Part shown: one piece after another, positions 26,528 to 33,796 of the stretch | Layout: each line of letters opens with the position of its first letter | Position numbering within the stretch: the stretch's first letter is position 1 | Origin: Bradyrhizobium erythrophlei | GTDB lineage: Bacteria; Pseudomonadota; Alphaproteobacteria; Rhizobiales; Xanthobacteraceae | Direction: 5' to 3' | NCBI RefSeq assembly: GCF_900129505.1 | Contig: NZ_LT670818.1 | Span: 6,109,001 to 6,173,000, forward strand | Length of the DNA stretch: 64,000 nucleotides | Notes under the pieces: model-generated | The model's database searches: none | What the model was told of the DNA's origin: nothing | The model's input: the letters and a program-made list of their open reading frames with translations, nothing else | Position numbers and translations under genes: made by a program

Positions 26528-26642
26528 CAGCTATCGACAGTACCTGGAGGCTGCGCCGCTAATCGCAGTTGGGCGGCGTACGGGTTTGTCGGTGAACGCG
26601 CCCAACTTGTCCCGTCCGGCGAGCTGGGCGCGCGAGATGTAG
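26520..26642 (+). CDS. Very small ORF filling the operon gap
   Basis: ATG at 26520 (overlapping the previous stop by 8 bp) opens 40 codons (MNSSYRQYLEAAPLIAVG...SWAREM) and ends at TAG 26640-26642, one base before the next ATG at 26644. The fit is exact on both sides, as in translationally coupled operons. No homology recognised. Confidence 0.5.
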   Translation: MNSSYRQYLEAAPLIAVGRRTGLSVNAPNLSRPASWAREM

Positions 26643-26643
26643 A

Positions 26644-27411
26644 ATGACAGATCAGGTCGAGGAGTTCGTCGAGACCGACGAGGACGATGAATATTACAAA
26701 ATGCTCACCCTGATCGGTCGTTCGCCGGAAGAGGATGAGCGGATCAGCATCCACGAGGCGGGGCACGCGCTTGCTGCGCGGCTGCTCGGTCATCCGCTCG
26801 GCGGTGCGACCGTCGATCCCGATCCGAACGGCAAGTACGGCGGACTTGTTTGGGGTCCGCGCCACAGCGTTGCCTTTGGAAAGCACGGTGACTGCGACGA
26901 TGTGCCCGAACTCTGCGACAAGATCGCGGCATTGATGCCGAACGACGGCGAGCTGCGCAACGATACTGCGGACATCTATTTGCATGCGATGAACCGCTGT
27001 ATCGAGCTGGCCGCAGCCGCCGTGGCCGAACGCATGTTGCTGCCGGGCGAGCCTGTGCCGAGCGTCAGCGATGTTGAACATACGATCAAGTATGCAGCGC
27101 TGGTGTGCCGCTCGCCCGAAGCTGCCGAGAAGTTTATCAGTCTCTGTGAGACGATGGCGCGTGATCTGCTGCGGCCTTATGCCTTTATTCTGATCGCGCT
27201 ATCGACCGTGCTGAAAATTCGCCGCACGTTGACCGGCAAAGAGATCGACGACCTAATCGCAAACACCTGTGCAGGCTTCAAGCTGGCTGCCGAGCACGGT
27301 CGCCGCGCCGACTGGCGCGCGCGAGAACTGGCCGCCAATAGCTTTCAGATTGAATGTGGTCACGTCAATTTCGCATCGCTGCCACAATCTGCACCAGATC
27401 GGGTGGGGTAA
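26644..27411 (+). CDS. M41-like zinc metallopeptidase-domain protein
   Basis: A 255-aa protein with ISIHEAGHALAARLLG: the HEAGH zincin motif at residues 37-41, as in FtsH-type (M41) peptidases, but with no AAA ATPase domain or transmembrane anchor. Downstream helices (AAAAVAERMLLPGEP) resemble M41 C-terminal helices, and an Asp/Glu third ligand is plausible in VSDVEHTIKYA. Last gene of the operon, followed by the terminator at 27464-27495. Stand-alone M41-like proteins occur in mobile elements of alphaproteobacteria; substrate and ATP-dependence are unknown. Confidence 0.8.
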   Translation: MTDQVEEFVETDEDDEYYKMLTLIGRSPEEDERISIHEAGHALAARLLGHPLGGATVDPDPNGKYGGLVWGPRHSVAFGKHGDCDDVPELCDKIAALMPNDGELRNDTADIYLHAMNRCIELAAAAVAERMLLPGEPVPSVSDVEHTIKYAALVCRSPEAAEKFISLCETMARDLLRPYAFILIALSTVLKIRRTLTGKEIDDLIANTCAGFKLAAEHGRRADWRARELAANSFQIECGHVNFASLPQSAPDRVG

Positions 27412-27799
27412 TCAGCGACCCTAGATCAGACGGCTCGGCGGATGTACCCGGCCGATGATCTTGAAAGGCCCCGGCCTGCTGACCGGGGCCTTTTTCGTGA
27501 TACCTTGGTTCCGCTCATCGGGGCAAAAGCAGACATCCCGCCGACGGGCTGACACTTCCGGTTTTGACAACGGACATCGAAACGCAAACTGGAACCCGCT
27601 GGTTCCGTGACAGGAACAATCTGTTTTCACCGCTTGCGTCAGGAACCGGACACATCGCCATCGCTTATCCAAACGATCTACCGAACCGGAGTTCAACCGG
27701 CATCCTGAAAAAACCGACCGTTATTGATCCGGCTTGGGAAAACTGGTCGCTTCACGACCTTCAAGATCAAACAACCAAAAATAATCTTGGGAGGTTCTC
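27412..27799. other. Terminator and repeat zone
   Basis: Besides the terminator at 27464-27495 this gap has a GGGGCAAAAGCAGACATC...ACGGACATCG element (27519-27578) of the TGTCCGCTT repeat family. No gene supported. Confidence 0.5.
27464..27495 (+). terminator. Rho-independent terminator
   Basis: AAAGGCCCCGG / CCGGGGCCTTT stem with an eight-base loop followed by T residues; about 50 bp downstream of the M41-like gene, so it ends the 24596-27411 operon. Confidence 0.9.
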
Positions 27800-28051
27800 A
27801 TGCCCCCACGCAACGAAACGATGCGCGCGTTCGAACGGCTTCGATTGGCAACGCCAATTTGTGATGATGCGAGCTTGGCGAAAGTGGAGGAAGACGTTGC
27901 CGAATATTTGCGTGAAGCAAAGCGCCATGATGCATCAGGATCTGATGAACTAATCTCGACGGTGTTAGATAGGGTCGCACGTAAATATTTTCGGCACATC
28001 CTTCTAAAGCAAGCGCGCGTGACGCACCTTCGGCGTCGAACGCGCGACTAA
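27800..28051 (+). CDS. Small helical protein
   Basis: An 83-aa protein (MPPRNETMRAFERLRLATPICDDASLAKVEEDVAEYLREAK..., basic C-terminus RVTHLRRRTRD). ATG follows GGGAGGTTCTC. Followed 7 bp later by a 44-codon membrane peptide gene. Unknown function. Confidence 0.55.
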   Translation: MPPRNETMRAFERLRLATPICDDASLAKVEEDVAEYLREAKRHDASGSDELISTVLDRVARKYFRHILLKQARVTHLRRRTRD

Positions 28052-28058
28052 GATCGCC

Positions 28059-28193
28059 ATGGAAGCCCGCTATATTCCGCCTCGTCGCTGGCGCGATAGG
28101 ACACCGCGCCGTTATCCGTGGCCCGCACGTACCGCCGCTGTTGTGATTGTCGTTGCGCTGATCCTACTTGTTCTGATTTGTCGGTCTGCGTAA
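28059..28193 (+). CDS. Small single-pass membrane peptide
   Basis: A 44-codon ORF: basic Arg/Pro-rich N-terminus (MEARYIPPRRWRDRTPRRYP) and one hydrophobic helix (AAVVIVVALILLVLICRSA). It starts 7 bp after the previous gene stop, suggesting cotranscription. Such topology is seen in small toxins and stress membrane peptides, but no family was recognised. Confidence 0.5.
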   Translation: MEARYIPPRRWRDRTPRRYPWPARTAAVVIVVALILLVLICRSA

Positions 28194-28397
28194 CTAACAA
28201 TGTAGGACCGCCGTCCCCAATGACGATCCTCTATGCGACGGATCGAGGACTCTTGGGACGTGCCGGGTCAGCCCCCGCATCACTTCTAAGCTCCGTGCGG
28301 TAAGCCCCTCGCATTGAGGATTGACTCTGACTCAAAGTGCCGTCCAGCACTCCCAAGCGGTGGACTGTCACTGCTGCGGTGCATTGGCCATCATTGG

Positions 28398-28492
28398 CAC
28401 GAACCCGACATGCCGCAGCAGTCGCTGTATGTCCGTTGTCGGGGCCAGAGCGGACGTCATTTGCTCGTAGCGAGTATTTCGCCTTTTGACCC
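28398..28492. repeat. TGTCCGTTG intergenic repeat, copy 1
   Basis: Matches 30206-30300: CGA.C..GACATGCCG, then GTCCGTTGT.GGGGCCA.AG and GCGAGTATTTCGCCTTTTGA. A Bradyrhizobium-type extragenic repeat; the rest of the 567-bp gap 28194-28760 shows no supported gene. Confidence 0.8.
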
Positions 28493-28760
28493 TTCTCGGA
28501 AATGGCCGACTCGTCATGATTTTGGGTTCGAGGATTTCCGTCGCTTGCGTGCCAACGACGCGGCCGGTCACAAGCAATCCTCAATAGATGATCCCGCACA
28601 TCATCAGTTGGCCCGAAGGGGGCATGCAAAGTGAGCAAGTCGCATTTAGCAGCGCGATGGTTGGACAGCCGCCGACGGCGCGAACGCAACGGCGAACGCA
28701 CAGAACTACAGCCCCGCGGCGACGCTACTATACGTTCAGCGTCTTACTGCAGACGGCCGA

Positions 28761-29045
28761 TTAGCGGCAGACATACGCCCCGTTCACCAGCACGCGGTGG
28801 TGACAGGCTGTGGCTGCACCTACTGTGGCCGCACCTACCGCCGCTCCTCCCACGACCGCTCGACGAGTCGTTCGGCGCGCAACGCCGGCCACGCTCACAG
28901 GCGTCCCGGGCCGGCCGACCCGGGCCTGCGCGCTACTTACGGACAATGAGAGACCTTGGCTTTGCGACCAGTCGACGGAACCGAAAACTCCGCAGACGAC
29001 AACGGCGGCAATCAAGAATGTTTGTTTCAAGCCGACTCGTTTCAT
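28761..29045 (-). CDS. Small secreted protein
   Basis: A 94-aa protein with signal peptide (MKRVGLKQTFLIAAVVVCGVFG) and an Ala/Gly/Val-rich mature part ending CHHRVLVNGAYVCR with two cysteines. ATG at 29045 follows GGGAGGTTGCT. This C-terminal motif (CHHR...NGxYVCR) is common in short exported proteins of rhizobia. Function unknown. Confidence 0.7.
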   Translation of the reverse strand: MKRVGLKQTFLIAAVVVCGVFGSVDWSQSQGLSLSVSSAQARVGRPGTPVSVAGVARRTTRRAVVGGAAVGAATVGAATACHHRVLVNGAYVCR

Positions 29046-29539
29046 AGCAACCTCCCTTAAGGAGCATCTTGCAACAAACCTGCTCATCCTTGATTTGTTT
29101 CACGCTCAATCCTGCGGGTCAAACGCAATTCGCAATCCTCCGGTGTTCGATCTCCGCCGATTGAGCACGTCAGTGCGGCTTACCCTTGTGCGGCGTGCGC
29201 TGGGAACGGATGGGATAAGTCGCGCCACTTCCGTTCATGGCGCGTTTGAGACATGCCAGCGGCTTACAGGAACGTCCGTTTATCGGGGTAGAGCGGAAGT
29301 CATGGGCCCACGGTCAGAATGACGCGATTGACCCAACGCAGACATCGCAACTGCAGCCGCGCGGTCGTTGACACCCCCTCGGACCGGGTCCATGCTCGGT
29401 TAGCGCGTTCGGCATTCGAGGCAGTGTCGGCGACGAACCTCGTTCCAATAAACGACCGTGCCGAGCCCTTCAGCATCCGCTTGATGACGGATCAGTTCGG
29501 CTTCGAATGGGCACGCGCTCCTGAACCGGAGGGAACGCT
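29046..29539. other. Gap without a recognised gene
   Basis: The 494 bp contain a degenerate repeat of the TGTCCGTTT family (about 29265-29350) and open frames without protein-like character. Nothing else seen. Confidence 0.4.
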
Positions 29540-30106
29540 ATGTCAAACAAGACACCCTTTATTTACGCCATATCTTTCGGTCTGGCGCTAACCCCAATCT
29601 GTTGCTCCACAGTGTCGGCCCAAGAAAGATGCAAGGTCAGTGAGGAGGCCACGGCCGCTAAATCCAACTATACTCAGCAACAGGTGCTGGACGTCGGTGA
29701 TGTATCTGGGCATCAGATCCGCGTCTTCGAGCTCCACCGTACCTATGCGAACGACAAGCCAAACTGCGAGCACCTTAAGCGCACCGAGTCATGGACCCGA
29801 GGTTATTCCGACTACATCGATCGCAATGGCCGAGCCTGGGGATACGACGTGACCTCGCTCGAAAATGGTGACAAGATCTTTTCTCAATTTGATGGAACCA
29901 GCCAAACCACGGTCGCACCCGATGGTTCAAAGAAAAGCACCTTCACAGGTGTCACCCGATACACCGGCGGCACCGGAAAATACGAGGGTATTCGCGGCTT
30001 CTTGAGGACCAGCGTTGTGTTTGACCCCGACAAGAACGTGAACCAGCAGCAGACTGAGGGTGAGTACTGGTTGCCAGCTTCAACGGTGGGTCAGAGTCAG
30101 AAGTGA
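29540..30106 (+). CDS. Exported beta-barrel-like protein
   Basis: A 188-aa protein with signal peptide (MSNKTPFIYAISFGLALTPICCSTVSAQ). The mature part has SWTRGYSDYIDRNGRAWGYDVTSLENGDKIFSQFDGTSQTT and RYTGGTGKYEGIRGFLRTSV, a pattern of small calycin or allene-oxide-cyclase-like barrels. ATG preceded by GGAGGGAACGCT. Probable periplasmic protein of unknown ligand. Confidence 0.75.
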   Translation: MSNKTPFIYAISFGLALTPICCSTVSAQERCKVSEEATAAKSNYTQQQVLDVGDVSGHQIRVFELHRTYANDKPNCEHLKRTESWTRGYSDYIDRNGRAWGYDVTSLENGDKIFSQFDGTSQTTVAPDGSKKSTFTGVTRYTGGTGKYEGIRGFLRTSVVFDPDKNVNQQQTEGEYWLPASTVGQSQK

Positions 30107-30205
30107 CGACCAGCGCGGAGCACGTCCGCTTTACCCCCGGTAGCCGCCACGAACGGATTTGATCCTGGCGGAACGATCCGCCGTTCCGTCAATGTCCGTT
30201 CGTGG

Positions 30206-30300
30206 CACCGAACGGACATGCCGACCCTATTGAGCGATGTCCGTTGTTGGGGCCAAAGCGGAAAACATCTACTCGCAGCGAGTATTTCGCCTTTTGACCC
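30206..30300. repeat. TGTCCGTTG intergenic repeat, copy 2
   Basis: Second copy of the element at 28398-28492, about 1.8 kb away in the same orientation; homologous recombination between the two would delete 28.4-30.3 kb. Confidence 0.8.
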
Positions 30301-30403
30301 CAACTCGGACATCCGCCAGCATTTCATGCTTCAACAGCGAGGGCGGTTTTCAGCCCCCATCGGGCACTCGCTTGAGCCGATAGGGTGCGGCTGTATGACT
30401 CGC

Positions 30404-30559
30404 TCAACCAGACTTCATGTCTTCGTCCAGCATCACCAGCACCCAGGCCAGAAGCAGAAGCATCGCGGCAATAACGGGATGCCCCCCAAACATGAAGGCC
30501 ACCCCAAAGATTGCAATGATCAGTCCAACCAGTGTCACCCGGCTATTTCCAAGTAGCAT
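30404..30559 (-). CDS. Small membrane protein
   Basis: From the ATG at 30559, 51 aa with two hydrophobic segments (VTLVGLIIAIFGVAFMF and VIAAMLLLLAWVLVML) and an acidic-basic tail DEDMKSG. No good ribosome site; the frame is open further upstream. Included for its clear membrane character; confidence limited. Confidence 0.4.
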   Translation of the reverse strand: MLLGNSRVTLVGLIIAIFGVAFMFGGHPVIAAMLLLLAWVLVMLDEDMKSG

Positions 30560-30733
30560 TCGTTCACATACTGCAACAGGAGCAAGACTACGCGCCAATG
30601 ACGTCATCGAGTAAGACGGCAATGTCTGCTTGTGGCACTTTACGGACATGGCGCGATCCCCAACTTGAGTCCGCTGTGCGAGCAAAAGCAGACATCGGCG
30701 AGAGCAACTGAAATTGAACCGTGGCTGCGGTCC

Positions 30734-30889
30734 TTACCCGCCCGTCAGATGGTCCTCGATATTATTGGCGACCTCCTCGCAGACCGACGCCAACTCAAGC
30801 AGCTCGTTCTTGACGACAGGATCGTCGGCCTGCTCGGCAAGTTGCCGATACATGGCCGCTTCGTCCCGGAGATAGTCAGGCCAATCCAT
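30734..30889 (-). CDS. Small helical protein (paralogue of 31388-31627)
   Basis: A 51-aa protein: DYLRDEAAMYRQLAEQADDPVVKNELLELASVCEEVANNIEDHLTGG. The sequence from Tyr-Leu to the GG end is closely repeated in 31388-31627. Starts MDWPDYL at 30889. Short helical bundle; such proteins are frequent in Bradyrhizobium and uncharacterised. Confidence 0.65.
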   Translation of the reverse strand: MDWPDYLRDEAAMYRQLAEQADDPVVKNELLELASVCEEVANNIEDHLTGG

Positions 30890-30976
30890 GCCGCACAATC
30901 CCAATGAGTTGGGTCGTGATAGCGAACGCAAGGCCAAAAAGCGGTCCGCGTCCGCCAATAGACCTTACTTGGCACC

Positions 30977-31207
30977 TCAGTCCAAAAGCCAGCCTTCTGC
31001 GGACACCGCCGCCCGGAAGGTTCGCCAAGCCCAAATTTCGCTTACGTCTGACGCGCACACGTTATCGAGTGCTTGCCTAGCTGCCTGCCAATGAGGTTTG
31101 GATTGATAGGAGAGCCGCAGGTGCGCCATGAATGAGTAGGCGTCATCGGCGCTCCTAATCCGATTAGCGCCCGACTCCGGCTTCAATTTCATTGGGGTAA
31201 AGGACAT
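30977..31207 (-). CDS. DUF982-like protein
   Basis: A 76-aa protein. SADDAYSFMAHLRLSYQSKPHWQAARQALDNVCASDVSEIWAWRTFRAAVSAEGWLL follows the DUF982 pattern common in rhizobia (aromatic-rich helix pair, A-x-x-x-F-x-x-A). Start either 31207 or the ATG at 31192. Unknown function. Confidence 0.55.
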   Translation of the reverse strand: MSFTPMKLKPESGANRIRSADDAYSFMAHLRLSYQSKPHWQAARQALDNVCASDVSEIWAWRTFRAAVSAEGWLLD

Positions 31208-31362
31208 TTGCGGTCCGGTACGTTACCCAATTGAACTGTTGCCCATCATCTTATCGCGGCCTGACGCCGTCTGTCGACAAAGACCTAAGTCGGCAAGCCT
31301 ACCCGCCACATGATGAGCGGGTCGCTGTGGTATTTCAATACGTAAGGGCGCGCCCTTGGCTC

Positions 31363-31388
31363 AGGCCGCCTCAGGTGGCGGCCTTTTT
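31363..31388 (+). terminator. Rho-independent terminator
   Basis: AGGCCGCC (31363-31370) pairs with GGCGGCCT (31377-31384), then a T-run. It overlaps the end of the minus-strand gene 31388-31627; no clear plus-strand gene precedes it, so its transcript is unidentified (possibly a small RNA). Confidence 0.75.
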
Positions 31389-31627
31389 CATGACAGCCTT
31401 GACAGCGGGCCACGCGGCGCATGGTCTTCACCGCCCGTCAGATGATCTTCGATGTTATCGGCGATCTCGTCGCAGACTGATGCCAACGCAAGCAGTTCGG
31501 TTTTAATGAAAGGATCATCGGCCCGCTCGACAAGTTTCCGATACACGGCGGCTTGGCTCTGTAGATAGTCAAGCCAATCATGGATGCCGAACACAGTACC
31601 GTTGAGCTTGGAGTGGTCACAATCCAT
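31388..31627 (-). CDS. Small helical protein (paralogue of 30734-30889)
   Basis: A 79-aa protein: DWLDYLQSQAAVYRKLVERADDPFIKTELLALASVCDEIADNIEDHL, then a longer tail. Strong similarity to 30734-30889 shows a duplication within the island. Starts MDCDHSKLN at 31627; no strong ribosome site. Confidence 0.6.
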   Translation of the reverse strand: MDCDHSKLNGTVFGIHDWLDYLQSQAAVYRKLVERADDPFIKTELLALASVCDEIADNIEDHLTGGEDHAPRGPLSRLS

Positions 31628-31731
31628 GGTGGAGCTTTCACTAGAACGCCGAATGCGTGAAGTTGATGTAGGTTCGCAATCTGCCGACACCATTAAATTG
31701 AGTTTTAGAAGCCAACTGTTTTGAAATGGCG

Positions 31732-31820
31732 AGTGGCCTAATTCGGCCAGTACTGGCCTGTTTTGACCCTCAGTGGCCTATTGAATTTCGCAGTGGCCTA
31801 ATTTGATTTACAGGGCCGTA
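31732..31820 (+). repeat. 20-bp-period array (AGTGGCCTA)
   Basis: Five units start exactly 20 bp apart: AGTGGCCTA at 31732, ACTGGCCTG at 31752, AGTGGCCTA at 31772 and 31792, AGGGCCGTA at 31812, with AT-rich intervals (AATTTGATTT, TTGAATTT). The spacing equals about two DNA turns, as in iterons or arrays of regulator sites. It precedes the 37-codon gene at 31948. Confidence 0.75.
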
Positions 31821-31947
31821 AATTTGTCGCGCCCCGTTCTTAGTTTCGCCCACGTCCCCTAAATACACTTTTGTACAATTCTGCCCGGAGCGAAATCCCG
31901 GTTCCCGCGTCATGTATCTGGATGGGACAATTGCAGGGGGAAGTGCA

Positions 31948-32061
31948 ATGCCTGACAAACAGATCAATTCGGAAGGCGTCATGGCCGGTCTTTATCTCGG
32001 CATCGCCGTTGGTGGCGTAAACGCCCTGGTCGCGATGGGGCTAGTTATCGCGTTTATGTAA
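31948..32061 (+). CDS. Very small membrane peptide
   Basis: A 37-codon ORF: MPDKQINSEGVMAGLYLGIA then VGGVNALVAMGLVIAFM, i.e. a short soluble head and one hydrophobic helix. ATG follows GGGGGAAGTGCA, an excellent ribosome site, and the stop runs directly into the terminator at 32062-32089. The compact promoter-array/ORF/terminator unit supports a real transcript. Function unknown. Confidence 0.65.
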   Translation: MPDKQINSEGVMAGLYLGIAVGGVNALVAMGLVIAFM

Positions 32062-32089
32062 GGGGCCGCCTCAGTCGGCGGCCTCTTTC
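32062..32089 (+). terminator. Rho-independent terminator
   Basis: GGCCGCC (32064-32070) and GGCGGCC (32077-32083) form the stem, followed by TCTTTC. Ends the small peptide gene at 31948-32061; nearly the same hairpin as 31363-31388. Confidence 0.8.
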
Positions 32090-32192
32090 ATTCGACCCCG
32101 GCTGTCTGCGTTCAGAATAACAATGTGCCGCTCTGGATCGACCGCGCTTGTCGAGAGAAACGCCGATGACGAGCAGCGTCCTCTTAGGAAAT

Positions 32193-32434
32193 GATTAGCT
32201 CATATCAAATGGACGGTCCCACGGCACGGCCTTGGGATGGATGGGCTCGGCGATGGCGTTGGGCGCGGTCGTCAGGAAGCCGTAGACGAGATGCGGACCG
32301 GGGTATCGGCTTCGACTTGGTGCCACGGTCGCCCCTCGGTGACCGCGTTCCGCACGACCGGTGCGGGATAATCGGGAAAGACGCCGGGCATCGGAGGTAG
32401 GTTGCCGACGTAGCGATTGATGACTCGGAACAGC
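32193..32434 (-). pseudogene. Decayed SRAP/YedK (SOS response-associated peptidase) gene
   Basis: The minus strand encodes IRALFRVINRYVGNLPPMPG and VFPDYPAPVVRN, which match the region after the N-terminus of rhizobial SRAP proteins, then after an internal deletion and frameshift PGPHLVYGFLTTAPNAIAEP and IHPKA, the C-terminal region before the usual MPVIL. The N-terminal catalytic Cys2, the central domain and the C-terminus are missing. SRAP proteins crosslink abasic sites in ssDNA. The remnant abuts the stop of the HEPN gene at 32442. Confidence 0.8.
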
Positions 32435-32441
32435 GCTCGGA

Positions 32442-33611
32442 TTACCAATCCATATTCGCTGCACGGTCAAATTGGTGGCTCAGATAATCGATTAATGTTG
32501 TCATTTCATCGATTGAGAGCATCGCGCGAGAGTACGAGCCATCGGACACACGGGTCAATATTACGGGCAATTGGCTTTCGTGAATGTACAGTTTGGCCGG
32601 GGCCCGAGGTCCGCTCCATAGATGAGTTAGGAATGACTTTATCGTGCTGAGTGCTGTAGCGTCGTCGAACGACAAGCGCTCGGTCATTCTTACCCTGCGC
32701 TTGGTCGCGCGATGAGGCAGCATGAGCGGAACTGCCCCAGCACCCGAATGAAATTCAAATGCCTCGCCATCTTTTCCGAATGCGCCGTGCGCCACAAAAT
32801 TTCTGAGTGTCTGCCGAAGCTCGATGAGCTTGTCATAAAACTCCTTGGAAACCGGATCGGTAAGATCGAAAGAAGCCTTGAACTTCTCGGACCAGTCCGC
32901 CCTAGCAAGCTGAGCGATGCCAACGCCTGTCGTAACTTTGCTACGCAATATAGCGATGTGGATAAAAATATGTTCGGTCCAACTAAAGAAAGACTCAATT
33001 GCAGCAAGGGCCAGCCATCCCGCTTCAATCCGCAACCCGAAAGAGGGACGAGAGACCGACTCCCATCCGTTTCCTTTCTTGACGATCCTTTCGTCCTTCC
33101 GCCGTTCGGCTTCTTCCGCTTTTTTCTCATACTCGCTCTGAAAGAAAGTAAATCGGTGATGCAGAGCCGCACTGTTGTTTACAACATTGAGCTTAGAACT
33201 TTGAAGCGCCTCATCCGCGAGCCAATCGAAATATGGTTCCGCGGTCTTGATCGCTTTCTTTATGTACTTAACGATTTCTTTAGCGTCTTCCTCATCTGCT
33301 TCGGGATTTCGAACAAACACGCCAACACCGAACTTCCGGTGCTCGATCAAAAAAGCGCGACCGTGATAGTCAACAGGTACTGACCACGATAATTTTTCGA
33401 ACTGACCCAAATTCTTGAAGCCCAATAGGTCTACCAATACGAAGTAGATTAGGTAATAAGGCGGCAGATCACGACTAGCTTCGGAGCGCTGCGCATCAAA
33501 CAGGAGGTTTTGGTCGGCTGAAGTGGACTTGCTGACAGGGAGCACTGGGCCGAGAGCGCGTCTAGCGGCCTCGCGAACGCGCTCTAGCTCCGCAGGAAGC
33601 TGTTTTGGCAT
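32442..33611 (-). CDS. HEPN-motif protein in island cargo
   Basis: A 389-aa protein (from ATG 33611 after GGAAAGGTGATCTA). Residues 270-275 read RNFVAH followed by G, the R-N-x3-H catalytic motif of HEPN ribonucleases, in helix ELRQTLRNFVAHGAF. Upstream are helical segments and a charged linker EKKAEEAERRKDERIVKKG (about 163-180); the region 200-225 (ALAAIESFFSWTEHIFIHIAIL) is hydrophobic and probably part of the HEPN bundle. Visibly less GC-rich than the chromosomal genes, indicating transfer. It is divergent from the tcmP/gp68 pair, a layout suggestive of a defence or abortive-infection module. The exact family is not recognised. Confidence 0.75.
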   Translation of the reverse strand: MPKQLPAELERVREAARRALGPVLPVSKSTSADQNLLFDAQRSEASRDLPPYYLIYFVLVDLLGFKNLGQFEKLSWSVPVDYHGRAFLIEHRKFGVGVFVRNPEADEEDAKEIVKYIKKAIKTAEPYFDWLADEALQSSKLNVVNNSAALHHRFTFFQSEYEKKAEEAERRKDERIVKKGNGWESVSRPSFGLRIEAGWLALAAIESFFSWTEHIFIHIAILRSKVTTGVGIAQLARADWSEKFKASFDLTDPVSKEFYDKLIELRQTLRNFVAHGAFGKDGEAFEFHSGAGAVPLMLPHRATKRRVRMTERLSFDDATALSTIKSFLTHLWSGPRAPAKLYIHESQLPVILTRVSDGSYSRAMLSIDEMTTLIDYLSHQFDRAANMDW

Positions 33612-33796
33612 TAGATCACCTTTCCCCCGGCACCTATGCGATGGCGGATCGCTCGCCGAAATCTTGCTGGTCCGCAGCGCCACTAGATGGCTCCGCTTGT
33701 ACGGATAAGCGCAGCTGATCAGACCTTCCCGCACAGCCCCGGCGTTAACCCTCTGGTTGTGGCGATGTGCTTTATTCCATTCTTTGGGAATAACCA

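Noticed and set aside
26164..27081. 305-codon minus-strand frame in the island
   Set aside because: Antisense to the coiled-coil and M41-like genes, which form a tightly coupled plus-strand operon with a terminator.
31732..31820. CRISPR array
   Set aside because: Period of 20 bp with 9-bp conserved cores is too short for repeat-spacer units and there are no cas genes.
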